Positions 1 through 6,246 of a stretch of DNA of 6,246 bases are shown here, piece after piece. The stretch is from Melioribacteraceae bacterium (GTDB lineage: Bacteria > Bacteroidota > Ignavibacteria > Ignavibacteriales > Melioribacteraceae): positions 1 to 6,246 of the forward strand of contig WFQV01000118.1 of the NCBI GenBank assembly GCA_015486905.1, written 5' to 3'. The notes beneath the pieces were generated by a model. The model did no database searches. It worked only from the letters and a program-made list of their open reading frames with translations, and was not told the origin of the DNA. Each line of letters starts with the position of its first letter. The first letter of the stretch is position 1. The translations under genes and the position numbers were made by a program.

Positions 1-1802
1 AGGATGTTAAAAATATTAAAAGGGGAGACTTTGTCGCAACGGCAGGCTCGGGACACGCAGAATTCGTCGTGGCGCCCGAAAATCTTGTTTGTAAAATACC
101 TAAAAATTTAAGTTTCGAATACGCCTCGACCGTTGCTCTCGGAGCTATCGCAATGCAAGGCGTTAGACGCGCAAATTTGAGCCTGGGAGAAAGATGCGTT
201 GTCGTCGGCACGGGCGTAATTGGTTTTTTGGTAATACAGCTGTTAAAAGTTGCCGGTATTCGAGTTGCCGCTGTTGAGCCGGACACGGAGAAATTAAAAT
301 TAGCAGAACAGTTCGGTGCCGAAATCATTTGCCGGGACAGTAGCGAAGCCGTTAAATTTGTTTCGCAATGGACGGGCGGGAACGGCGCGGATTCGGTTAT
401 TTTTACAGCTTCAACTCAAAGCAGCGAGCCGCTGTCCCACTCATTCCAAATGTGTAAAAAGAAAGGTACAGTCGTCCTCGTAGGCGTTTCGGGAATGAAC
501 ATCAAGCGGTCGGATATTTACGTTAAGGAATTGGATTTTAAGATTTCTTCTTCTTACGGTCCCGGAAGATATGATAAAACCTACGAAGAAGAAGGCGTTG
601 ATTATCCCTTTCCTTACGTGCGCTGGACAGCAAAGCGGAATATGGAAGAGTATCTCCGCCTATTAGCCGAGGGTAAAATTTCAATCGGTAATTTGATTAC
701 TCACAGATTTGACATTGAAAATATTTCGGAAGCCTACGAAAGGTTGAAAACAAAGAGCGAGAAACCTCTAATGGTGATTCTTAATTACAAAAAAGATGTT
801 GAGGAATTAAAGGAGAACAAAATAATTTTAAAAACAAAACCGGTTCAAAAAGGGAAAATCAAAGTGGCTTTGGTCGGTGCAGGCGGGTTTGCCAAATCGG
901 TTCACTTACCGAACTTGGAAAAATTGAACAAACAATTTTCATTAAAAGCAATAGTGAACAAAACCGGTTACACGGCTAAAGCCTTCGGTGAACACTTTAA
1001 TGCCGAATATATAACTACCGACTTTAATGAAATATTAAACGACAATGAAGTTGATTTGGTAATGATTACAACTCGGCACGATAGTCATGCAGAGTTGACA
1101 CTCAAAGCATTGCAAGCGGGGAAAAATGTTTTTGTAGAAAAGCCCCTTGCTACAAATCAGGAAGAATTGGAATTAATTAAAAATTTTTACAATTCCGCCA
1201 AAACAAACAAACCGCTTTTAATGGTAGGTTTTAACAGGCGGTTCAGTCCGTTAATCTCTGAAATTAAAAAGCACACGGATGCGCGAATAAACCCAATGGT
1301 TATTCACTACAGAATGAATGCGGGGTTTATTCCGCTTGACCATTGGGTTCACAAAAGCGGCGGTAGAATAATAGGCGAAGCCTGCCATATTATTGATTTA
1401 ATGAATTACTTAACAGGCGCAAAAATAAAATCAATTAGTTGCGAAGAAATGACTCCGGCCAACGAAAAATATTCTGCCGAAGATAACAAAACGTTTACCT
1501 TAAAATACGACGACGGTTCAATTGCAACGGTTTCTTATTTTGCCGTGGGTTCGAAGGGACTCCCCAAAGAGTACATGGAAATTCACTTTGACGGAAAATC
1601 CGTTATTCTTGACGATTACAAATCGCTTAAGGGATTCGGGCTTAAAATGAAGGAAGTTCATTCCGACTTTTCGCGTAAGGGGCATTTTGAAGAGCTTCAA
1701 GCCCTTGCCGAAGCGCTAAATAATAAAAGTGATTTTCCCATCCCCCTTTGGGATTTGTTCCAAACGACAGAAGCAACATTTTTAATTAGCGAGAATTGTT
1801 GA
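1..1802 (+). CDS. Two-domain oxidoreductase: zinc-ADH-like (MDR) domain fused to Gfo/Idh/MocA domain, 5' end cut by window
   Basis: The reading frame is open from the left edge (first full codon at base 3), giving 599 visible residues. The GTG at 69 is not the start, because family-like sequence (GDFVATAGSGHAEFVV) precedes it. The first half is an MDR dehydrogenase: the NAD(P)-binding Rossmann loop GTGVIG lies at 207-224, and the usual C-terminal 'ISEAYERL' part follows near 725-750. A Lys-rich linker (about 775-860) leads to a second Rossmann fold with GAGGFA at 876-893. The Gfo/Idh/MocA signature EKPLA, with its catalytic-type Lys, is at 1137-1151, and a conserved His and Asp (HIID) lie at 1386-1397. 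From memory, related 'bi-domain-containing oxidoreductases' have about 700 residues, so roughly 100 N-terminal residues lie upstream. It is cytoplasmic and probably NAD(P)-dependent. By context it acts on a sugar or nucleotide sugar, but the substrate is unknown. The stop is one base before the next gene. Confidence 0.9.
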   Translation, partial: DVKNIKRGDFVATAGSGHAEFVVAPENLVCKIPKNLSFEYASTVALGAIAMQGVRRANLSLGERCVVVGTGVIGFLVIQLLKVAGIRVAAVEPDTEKLKLAEQFGAEIICRDSSEAVKFVSQWTGGNGADSVIFTASTQSSEPLSHSFQMCKKKGTVVLVGVSGMNIKRSDIYVKELDFKISSSYGPGRYDKTYEEEGVDYPFPYVRWTAKRNMEEYLRLLAEGKISIGNLITHRFDIENISEAYERLKTKSEKPLMVILNYKKDVEELKENKIILKTKPVQKGKIKVALVGAGGFAKSVHLPNLEKLNKQFSLKAIVNKTGYTAKAFGEHFNAEYITTDFNEILNDNEVDLVMITTRHDSHAELTLKALQAGKNVFVEKPLATNQEELELIKNFYNSAKTNKPLLMVGFNRRFSPLISEIKKHTDARINPMVIHYRMNAGFIPLDHWVHKSGGRIIGEACHIIDLMNYLTGAKIKSISCEEMTPANEKYSAEDNKTFTLKYDDGSIATVSYFAVGSKGLPKEYMEIHFDGKSVILDDYKSLKGFGLKMKEVHSDFSRKGHFEELQALAEALNNKSDFPIPLWDLFQTTEATFLISENC

Positions 1803-1803
1803 G

Positions 1804-2688
1804 ATGAACAACGCGAAATTCTCTTTTGTTGTACTGCATTATTTGTCGCTTAACGATACAATCGAATGTGTGGACTCAATATTAAAGAATATTGATTATG
1901 AAAACTACTATATTGTTGTAGTAGATAACGGTTCGCCTGACAACTCTGGGAAAGTTCTTAAAGAGAAATACGAAACGCATTCTAAAGTAAAAGTAATTCT
2001 GAACAAAAAGAATTTAGGGTTTGCAAAAGGCAATAATATCGGGTTTAACTTTGCCAAGAAAGAATTAAAATCCGATTTCATCGCGTTAATTAACAACGAT
2101 ACGATAATAGAACAAAAGGACTTTATTCGGAAAATACTTGATGAATTTAACCGCAGCAATTTTCACATTTTGGGACCGGATATTATTTCTCTAAAAGACG
2201 GCGGGCATCAAAACCCTCGAGACTTAACATTACAAAATTACGACGAATTGCAAGCAATGATTAAGCAATACAAAATAAAATTGTTTCTTAATTATTTCTT
2301 TGCAGACAAAATTTTAGAAAATCTGAAAAAGAGATTTTTAAGAAAACCGTTAATCAAACAGACAATTACGAAGGCAGGCACTTGGAAAGAAAGAGCTGAA
2401 GGAGTCAAACTCCATGGCAGTGCTTTAATATTTTCACCCTTGTACATTAAACGTTACTACGGTTTATACCCTAAAACGTTTATGTACAGCGAAGAAGCAA
2501 TCCTTTATTTCGTTGCAAAAAGAGATGGGCTAATTACAATCTATTCGCCTGATGTAAAGATTTTACACAAAGAGGATTCTTCCACTAATGCTGTAATGAA
2601 TTACGGTTTTAAGAAAAGAAGATTTTATTACAAGAATTTTATTAAATCCGGCTATGCCCTGCTTGAATTAATGAAAGGAGAAAAATAA
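1804..2688 (+). CDS. Glycosyltransferase family 2 (GT-A fold), rhamnosyltransferase-like
   Basis: This 294-residue protein should transfer a sugar from a nucleotide sugar onto a growing glycan at the cytoplasmic face of the inner membrane. The GT-A nucleotide-binding half is clear: a first strand (FSFVVLHY, residues 6-13), VVVDNGS (38-44) with Asp41, the NLGFAKGNN motif (70-78), and INNDT (96-100), whose Asp99 stands in for the metal-binding DxD. The acceptor half has LHGSA (203-207), FMYSEE (226-231) and a late His255 before Glu-Asp-Ser-Ser. The usual 'EDxD' is EEAI here, a variant I recall as common in Bacteroidota-type enzymes. Residues about 138-195 form an insert with a strongly basic stretch (171-190), which may touch the membrane because there is no transmembrane helix. 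ATG 1804 lies one base after the upstream stop with no clear Shine-Dalgarno sequence, so it is probably translationally coupled. The donor sugar and linkage cannot be told. Confidence 0.9.
   Translation: MNNAKFSFVVLHYLSLNDTIECVDSILKNIDYENYYIVVVDNGSPDNSGKVLKEKYETHSKVKVILNKKNLGFAKGNNIGFNFAKKELKSDFIALINNDTIIEQKDFIRKILDEFNRSNFHILGPDIISLKDGGHQNPRDLTLQNYDELQAMIKQYKIKLFLNYFFADKILENLKKRFLRKPLIKQTITKAGTWKERAEGVKLHGSALIFSPLYIKRYYGLYPKTFMYSEEAILYFVAKRDGLITIYSPDVKILHKEDSSTNAVMNYGFKKRRFYYKNFIKSGYALLELMKGEK
2674..2680 (+). promoter_or_regulatory. Ribosome binding site for the TTG-started methyltransferase gene
   Basis: AAAGGAG ends 8 bases before TTG 2689, inside the last codons of the glycosyltransferase gene. 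It is the only good Shine-Dalgarno sequence at any gene start in the window, and it decides the start. The next in-frame ATG codons (residues 24-25) would remove the first Cys pair of the zinc ribbon. Confidence 0.7.
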
Positions 2689-3684
2689 TTGGCGGAAATT
2701 TTAAAATGTCGTATCTGCGGCAGCACCGAAGACAATAGAAAATTTGTCGCTCGCGAAATGATGTTCGGAACGAAAGAAGAATTTGAATATTTTCAATGCG
2801 GCAGTTGTGGGTGCATTCAAATCAAAGAAATTCCCGAAGACCTGTCAAAATATTATCCCGAAAAGTACAATGCATTTGATGAAGTAAAAAAGACGAAGGA
2901 TTTTTTTCTCAAAGGCATTCTGAAAAAAATAATGGCCAAGCACTTTTTAACCGGCAACAAAAATTTGCTCGGTAAATTTCTATTAAAAAAATTTGACCCC
3001 GGGTTCTTGCCGAAAATAAAAAAAACAGGAGTAAAGTTTAATTCAAAAATTTTAGATATCGGCTCCGGCAGCGGCTATCGTCTAATTGGGCTTGCACGCT
3101 TTGGTTTTGAAAATCTTACCGGCATTGACCCTTTTATTAATAAAGACATTTACTACGACAATGGAGTAAAAATTTTTAAAAAGGACATTTACAATTTCAA
3201 AGGGAAATACGATTTGGTGATGCTCAACCATGTTTTCGAACACATGCCGGAACCGTTTTCTGTAATGAAAGAAATTAACCGTTTGTTAAATGACGGTGCT
3301 TTTGCTTTGATTAGAATCCCCGTGGCGGGTTCGTATTCCCAGAAAAAATACGGTGCTAACTGGGTGGGAATGGACCCGCCTCGACACTTGTTTATTCATA
3401 CGAAAAAGAGTATTCAAATTTTAGCGGAGAAGTCTGGTTTTGAATTGGCCGACGTTTGTTACGACTCGTCAGAGTTTCAGTTCCTTGCGAGCGAGCAATA
3501 CAAACGCGGCATTCCGCTCCGCACGGAAAAGTCTTTTTACGATAATCCCGACAAATCGGTTTTTACAAAAGAGCAAATTGCCAAATATCGCAAGAAAGCT
3601 GAAGAGCTTAATAAAAAAGGAGAAGGCGACGCTGCTTGTTTTTACTTAAAGAAAGTTAAAGATCCGGATGAGCAAGGAAATTGA
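2689..3684 (+). CDS. Class I SAM-dependent methyltransferase with N-terminal zinc ribbon
   Basis: This 331-residue protein has two recognisable parts. The N-terminus carries two CxxC pairs (Cys7/Cys10 and Cys37/Cys40) of a zinc ribbon. A class I methyltransferase domain follows: the SAM-binding motif I is ILDIGSGSG (121-129), the acidic residue that would hold the ribose is Asp147, and the post-motif region is LNHVFEHMPEP (179-189). DPPRHLFIHT (229-238) is typical of the Methyltransf_23 type seen in glycan clusters. The C-terminal 40 residues are highly charged. The zinc ribbon recalls that of dTDP-sugar C-methyltransferases, but those are about 410 residues with an extra C-terminal domain that is lacking here. 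Methylation of a sugar or glycan, probably O-linked, is therefore an inference from context. The start is TTG, directly after the TAA of the previous gene. The 3' end overlaps the next gene by 17 bases. Confidence 0.87.
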   Translation: MAEILKCRICGSTEDNRKFVAREMMFGTKEEFEYFQCGSCGCIQIKEIPEDLSKYYPEKYNAFDEVKKTKDFFLKGILKKIMAKHFLTGNKNLLGKFLLKKFDPGFLPKIKKTGVKFNSKILDIGSGSGYRLIGLARFGFENLTGIDPFINKDIYYDNGVKIFKKDIYNFKGKYDLVMLNHVFEHMPEPFSVMKEINRLLNDGAFALIRIPVAGSYSQKKYGANWVGMDPPRHLFIHTKKSIQILAEKSGFELADVCYDSSEFQFLASEQYKRGIPLRTEKSFYDNPDKSVFTKEQIAKYRKKAEELNKKGEGDAACFYLKKVKDPDEQGN

Positions 3685-4879
3685 GAAAATAGAAAAGTCA
3701 CTCTCAAAACTTTTGGAATGGCTCGAACTTAACGGCTACGCCGGTTACGATCCATACGACATTAAAGCCCTTCCGTTTGTCAGAAAAATTACCGCTCTCG
3801 GCAACAAAAACATTTTTTTCGAAGCACTTCGAGAAGTGCTGTTCGAGTTATTCCTAATGTTTCCAAATGCAAGCCGGAAATTATTGGGCGTGCGACCCCA
3901 AGTTAATGCCAAAGCAATGGGACTATTTGCCCGGGCATTTGTGGATTTGTATTCGGTTTACAACGATTCGAAATATTTAACAAAAGCGCTTGAAACAATT
4001 GATTGGCTCGATGCAAATTACAATAAAAATTACAAAGTCAAAGGTTGGAGTTACCCTTTCGACTGGCAGGCTAAAGTCTTAATACCCGCCGGTACACCAA
4101 ACGGTATTGTTACCACCGCTGTCGGAGACGCCTATTGGGCAATGTACAAATTAACCGGTGAAGACAAATATTTAAACACATGTAAAGATGTTTGTGAGTT
4201 TTTGTTGATTCTCCCGCAGGACGAAATATCCGACGAACAAATTTGCTTTTCTTACACACCGGTTTTTGTTAATCACGTTCACAATCTTAATCTTTTCGTT
4301 GCCGAGTTTTTAATAAGGGTAGGCAAAGAAACCGGGAGAAAGGATTGGGTTGAAACGGGGAACAAAGCGGTTAATTACACAATTGCAAACCAAGAAGAGG
4401 ACGGCTCATTCGATTACGACGGACCTCCGGAAAAATTACGAGGGTTTAAGGACAATTACCACACTGCTTTTGTTCTGCGCAAACTTTACGACATCTACAA
4501 ATTAACTGACAGAGAAGACGTTAAACAAAGCCTTGTAAAGGGCTACAATTTTTACATTAATAATTTTTTCGAAGAAGAAAGAGTTCCTAAGTTCACACCC
4601 TTAAGGAAATACAGAATCGACATTCATTCATCAGCAGAAAGCATTAATTGCCTCTCCGAATTGTCGGATTTGTTTCCCCAAGCACTGGAGATTACTTTTA
4701 ATGTAGCAGACTGGACAATTGAAAATTTGCAAGACGAGGAAGGATATTTTTACCACGGAATTTTTAAAAGCAGAATAACGGGTAAGCCGTTTGTGTCCAA
4801 AATAGCTTACATCCGTTGGGGAGAAGCGTGGATGCTGAAAGGATTGAGTAACCTAATCAAAAAATCGAAAAAAGTTTAA
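3668..4879 (+). CDS. Predicted alpha/alpha-toroid protein of polysaccharide biosynthesis (function unknown)
   Basis: This 403-residue protein is soluble, with no signal peptide or membrane helix, so it is probably cytoplasmic. Pairs of helices alternate with short aromatic/acidic loops: GWSYPFDW (126-133), NQEEDGSFDYDG (241-252), NYHTAFVL (263-270), DEEGYFYHG (356-364) and RWGEAWML (383-390). This is the look of an (alpha/alpha)6 toroid, the fold of many glycan-acting enzymes such as glycoside hydrolases, uronyl epimerases and polysaccharide lyases. The loop residues Asp132, Asp245, Asp249, Asp262 and His265 could line a sugar pocket. From memory, relatives occur in exopolysaccharide loci and some carry VpsJ-like labels; others carry unreliable names. 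No catalytic assignment is safe. ATG 3668 is the first possible start after the in-frame stop at 3647-3649. There is no good Shine-Dalgarno sequence, so coupling to the overlapping methyltransferase is likely. The gene sits between glycan-modifying enzymes and a flippase. Confidence 0.75.
   Translation: MSKEIEKIEKSLSKLLEWLELNGYAGYDPYDIKALPFVRKITALGNKNIFFEALREVLFELFLMFPNASRKLLGVRPQVNAKAMGLFARAFVDLYSVYNDSKYLTKALETIDWLDANYNKNYKVKGWSYPFDWQAKVLIPAGTPNGIVTTAVGDAYWAMYKLTGEDKYLNTCKDVCEFLLILPQDEISDEQICFSYTPVFVNHVHNLNLFVAEFLIRVGKETGRKDWVETGNKAVNYTIANQEEDGSFDYDGPPEKLRGFKDNYHTAFVLRKLYDIYKLTDREDVKQSLVKGYNFYINNFFEEERVPKFTPLRKYRIDIHSSAESINCLSELSDLFPQALEITFNVADWTIENLQDEEGYFYHGIFKSRITGKPFVSKIAYIRWGEAWMLKGLSNLIKKSKKV
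3823..3840. repeat. Perfect 8-bp inverted repeat inside the toroid gene
   Basis: AGCACTTC (3823-3830) and its exact reverse complement GAAGTGCT (3833-3840) are separated by GA. In RNA it would fold as a 7-bp stem with a 4-base loop. It lies wholly in codons for Glu-Ala-Leu-Arg-Glu-Val-Leu. A run of seven T (3813-3819) precedes it on the + strand, the wrong side for an intrinsic terminator in either direction. It may be chance. Confidence 0.5.
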
Positions 4880-4880
4880 A

Positions 4881-6246
4881 ATGTTAAAATCTCTTAAATC
4901 TACATTTAAACACAGCTTAATTTACGGCTTCGGGAATTTTTCCAGCAAGTTAATTGGGTTGATTTTACTTCCTCTTTTTACCTCACTGTTAACCACCGAA
5001 GAATACGGCATACTTTCGATTTTAGAAATTTCTTCCCAGATTTTAATTACAGTTTTTGCACTTAACCTCCACACGGCAATGCTGCGCTGGGCAGCGGTTG
5101 AAAAAAATGAGAAGGAAGAAAAGGCAATTGTTTTTACTACCTTAATAGGACTTTTAATAATGGGGGTTTTGGTCTCGGCTGCTTTTATTCCTTTCAGCAG
5201 GACTTTCTCGGAAATATTCTTCAGCAATTTGAAATTCAGTGATTATTTTACAATTCTTTTCCTTACCTCGTCATTCGGAATAATAAATTTTTTACCGTTA
5301 ACCCTTTTCAGATTAAAGGAGCGTTCGGGACTTTACTCAATTTTTTCAACCGGAAGATTTACAATTGTTTTACTGCTTGACATTTACTTCCTCGTCTATT
5401 TGCACATGGGTGTCAAGGGGATAATTTTAAGTCAGTTAATCGGACAAGCTGCGTTTTTAGTTTTTTCATTACCGTTTATTTTCAAACATATTTCCCCCAA
5501 AATAAATTTCAAACTGCTTTGGGAAATGATTGCCTTTGGTGTACCGCTTGTTTTCAGCTCATTAGCGGGTTTGGTGCTTACGATGAGTGACAGGTACGTA
5601 ATCAAATTCATTAAAGGAGATGCCAGCGTTGGGCTTTATTCGCTGGGTTTTAAGATTGCAGGAATAATTAATGTTTTCATTGTTCAGTCTTTCCATTTGA
5701 GTTATGTGCCGATTGCTTTCAAAAAGTTAAAAGAAGAAGGCAACAAACGTTTCTACTCCAAGATGTTAACCTACTATGTTTTTGTGCTTGTATTGAGCGC
5801 TCTTTTTATTTCGGTTTTCGGGCGCGGAATTGTGCACCTATTGGCTCGCAGTAAAAGTTACTGGGATGCTTTCTACGTTGTCCCTATTATTTCGTTTGTC
5901 TTTATTTTTAAAGGGATGCAGTACATCATTTCTCTCGGTTTCCAGTACGTCAAAAAGAATAGTTACAATGTGTTGGTTGTGAGTATTTCGGCGGTAATTA
6001 ACCTGGCGCTAAATATTCTTTTCGTTGAATATTGGGATTACCTCGGCGCGGCTGTTGCCACATTGATTTCGTTTTTCGTAATGACTTTGCTTACTTACTA
6101 TTTTTCACAGCGGCTTTTCAAGATTAAATTTGAAGTAATGAAAATAATCAAAATGATTGCACTGGGAGTTGTTCTCTTTTTAGTTTCGCTTTTTATTACC
6201 GATGTAAATTTTTGGTTAAATCTATTCTTAAAACTTCTCTTAATCG
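4881..6246 (+). CDS. Wzx-like polysaccharide/oligosaccharide flippase (MOP superfamily), 3' end cut by window
   Basis: The frame is open from ATG 4881 to the right edge: 455 codons with no stop. The protein is very hydrophobic, with about 12-13 candidate membrane helices, roughly at residues 12-31, 44-63, 83-103, 123-143, 160-178, 180-200, 214-234, 252-272, 294-314, 331-351, 363-383, 386-406 and 423-440. The N-terminus (IYGFGNFSSKLIGLILLPLFTSLLTTEEYG) and the central SDRYVIKFI...VGLYSLGFKIA (236-260) are classic for Wzx/RfbX-type flippases, which carry undecaprenyl-linked repeat units across the inner membrane. Family members have about 480-500 residues, so only a few dozen residues should be missing. 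ATG follows the upstream TAA by one base. No Shine-Dalgarno sequence is seen, so co-translation with the upstream gene is likely. Its presence suggests a Wzx/Wzy-type pathway, though a polymerase is not in view. Confidence 0.92.
   Translation, partial: MLKSLKSTFKHSLIYGFGNFSSKLIGLILLPLFTSLLTTEEYGILSILEISSQILITVFALNLHTAMLRWAAVEKNEKEEKAIVFTTLIGLLIMGVLVSAAFIPFSRTFSEIFFSNLKFSDYFTILFLTSSFGIINFLPLTLFRLKERSGLYSIFSTGRFTIVLLLDIYFLVYLHMGVKGIILSQLIGQAAFLVFSLPFIFKHISPKINFKLLWEMIAFGVPLVFSSLAGLVLTMSDRYVIKFIKGDASVGLYSLGFKIAGIINVFIVQSFHLSYVPIAFKKLKEEGNKRFYSKMLTYYVFVLVLSALFISVFGRGIVHLLARSKSYWDAFYVVPIISFVFIFKGMQYIISLGFQYVKKNSYNVLVVSISAVINLALNILFVEYWDYLGAAVATLISFFVMTLLTYYFSQRLFKIKFEVMKIIKMIALGVVLFLVSLFITDVNFWLNLFLKLLLI

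Noticed and set aside
69..71. GTG as the start of the oxidoreductase
   Set aside because: The frame stays open to the left edge, and the 22 codons before it encode sequence expected in the MDR domain, so the gene begins outside the window.
1518..1700. Open frame of 60 codons on the - strand
   Set aside because: It is antisense to the C-terminal part of the Gfo/Idh/MocA domain and shows no family features.
1908..2159. Open frame of 83 codons on the - strand
   Set aside because: It is antisense to the catalytic half of the glycosyltransferase, has low complexity and shows no recognisable motif.
3440..3649. Open frame of 69 codons on the + strand
   Set aside because: It is an out-of-frame shadow inside the methyltransferase gene. 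Its stop at 3647-3649 is useful only for fixing the start of the next gene.
3811..3840. Inverted repeat considered as an intrinsic terminator
   Set aside because: The T run is upstream of the stem on the + strand and becomes an A run after the stem on the - strand, so neither transcript has the U tract a terminator needs.
4866..4920. AT-rich stretch with repeated TTAAA, considered as an internal promoter for the flippase
   Set aside because: It consists of the end of one gene and the first codons of the next. No spaced -33/-7 or -35/-10 pair is convincing, and the AT richness is explained by Lys/Leu/Phe codons.
4922..5227. Open frame of 101 codons on the - strand
   Set aside because: It lies wholly antisense to the flippase gene, whose frame has clear membrane-protein family features. 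The - strand product resembles no known family and has no supporting start context.

Overview
The window is a dense, one-strand piece of a surface-polysaccharide biosynthesis locus. Five genes on the + strand fill it almost completely, and both outer genes are cut by the window edges. The moderately AT-rich composition, the Lys/Asn/Ile/Phe-rich proteins, the general lack of Shine-Dalgarno sequences and the style of the glycosyltransferase motifs suggest a member of the Bacteroidota/Ignavibacteriota (FCB) group. That placement is an inference from style, not from a marker gene.

Layout: (1) 1-1802, 3' part of a two-domain oxidoreductase, in which a zinc-alcohol-dehydrogenase-like (MDR) domain is fused to a Gfo/Idh/MocA domain; (2) 1804-2688, family 2 glycosyltransferase; (3) 2689-3684, SAM-dependent methyltransferase with an N-terminal zinc ribbon, starting at TTG; (4) 3668-4879, a poorly characterised soluble protein that looks like an alpha/alpha-toroid of the polysaccharide-biosynthesis type; (5) 4881-6246, 5' part of a Wzx-like polysaccharide flippase. 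The gaps are +1, 0, -17 and +1 bases, so the five genes are almost certainly one transcript. There is no intergenic stretch long enough for a promoter or terminator, and no RNA gene, mobile element or CRISPR array is visible.

Working model (inference): the oxidoreductase and methyltransferase make or modify a sugar, the glycosyltransferase adds it to a lipid-linked glycan on the cytoplasmic face, the toroid protein acts on the glycan or a precursor, and the flippase moves the lipid-linked unit across the inner membrane. The parts belong to known families. The least understood are the toroid protein and the substrate of the fused oxidoreductase. I see no evidence of a wholly new type of system here.
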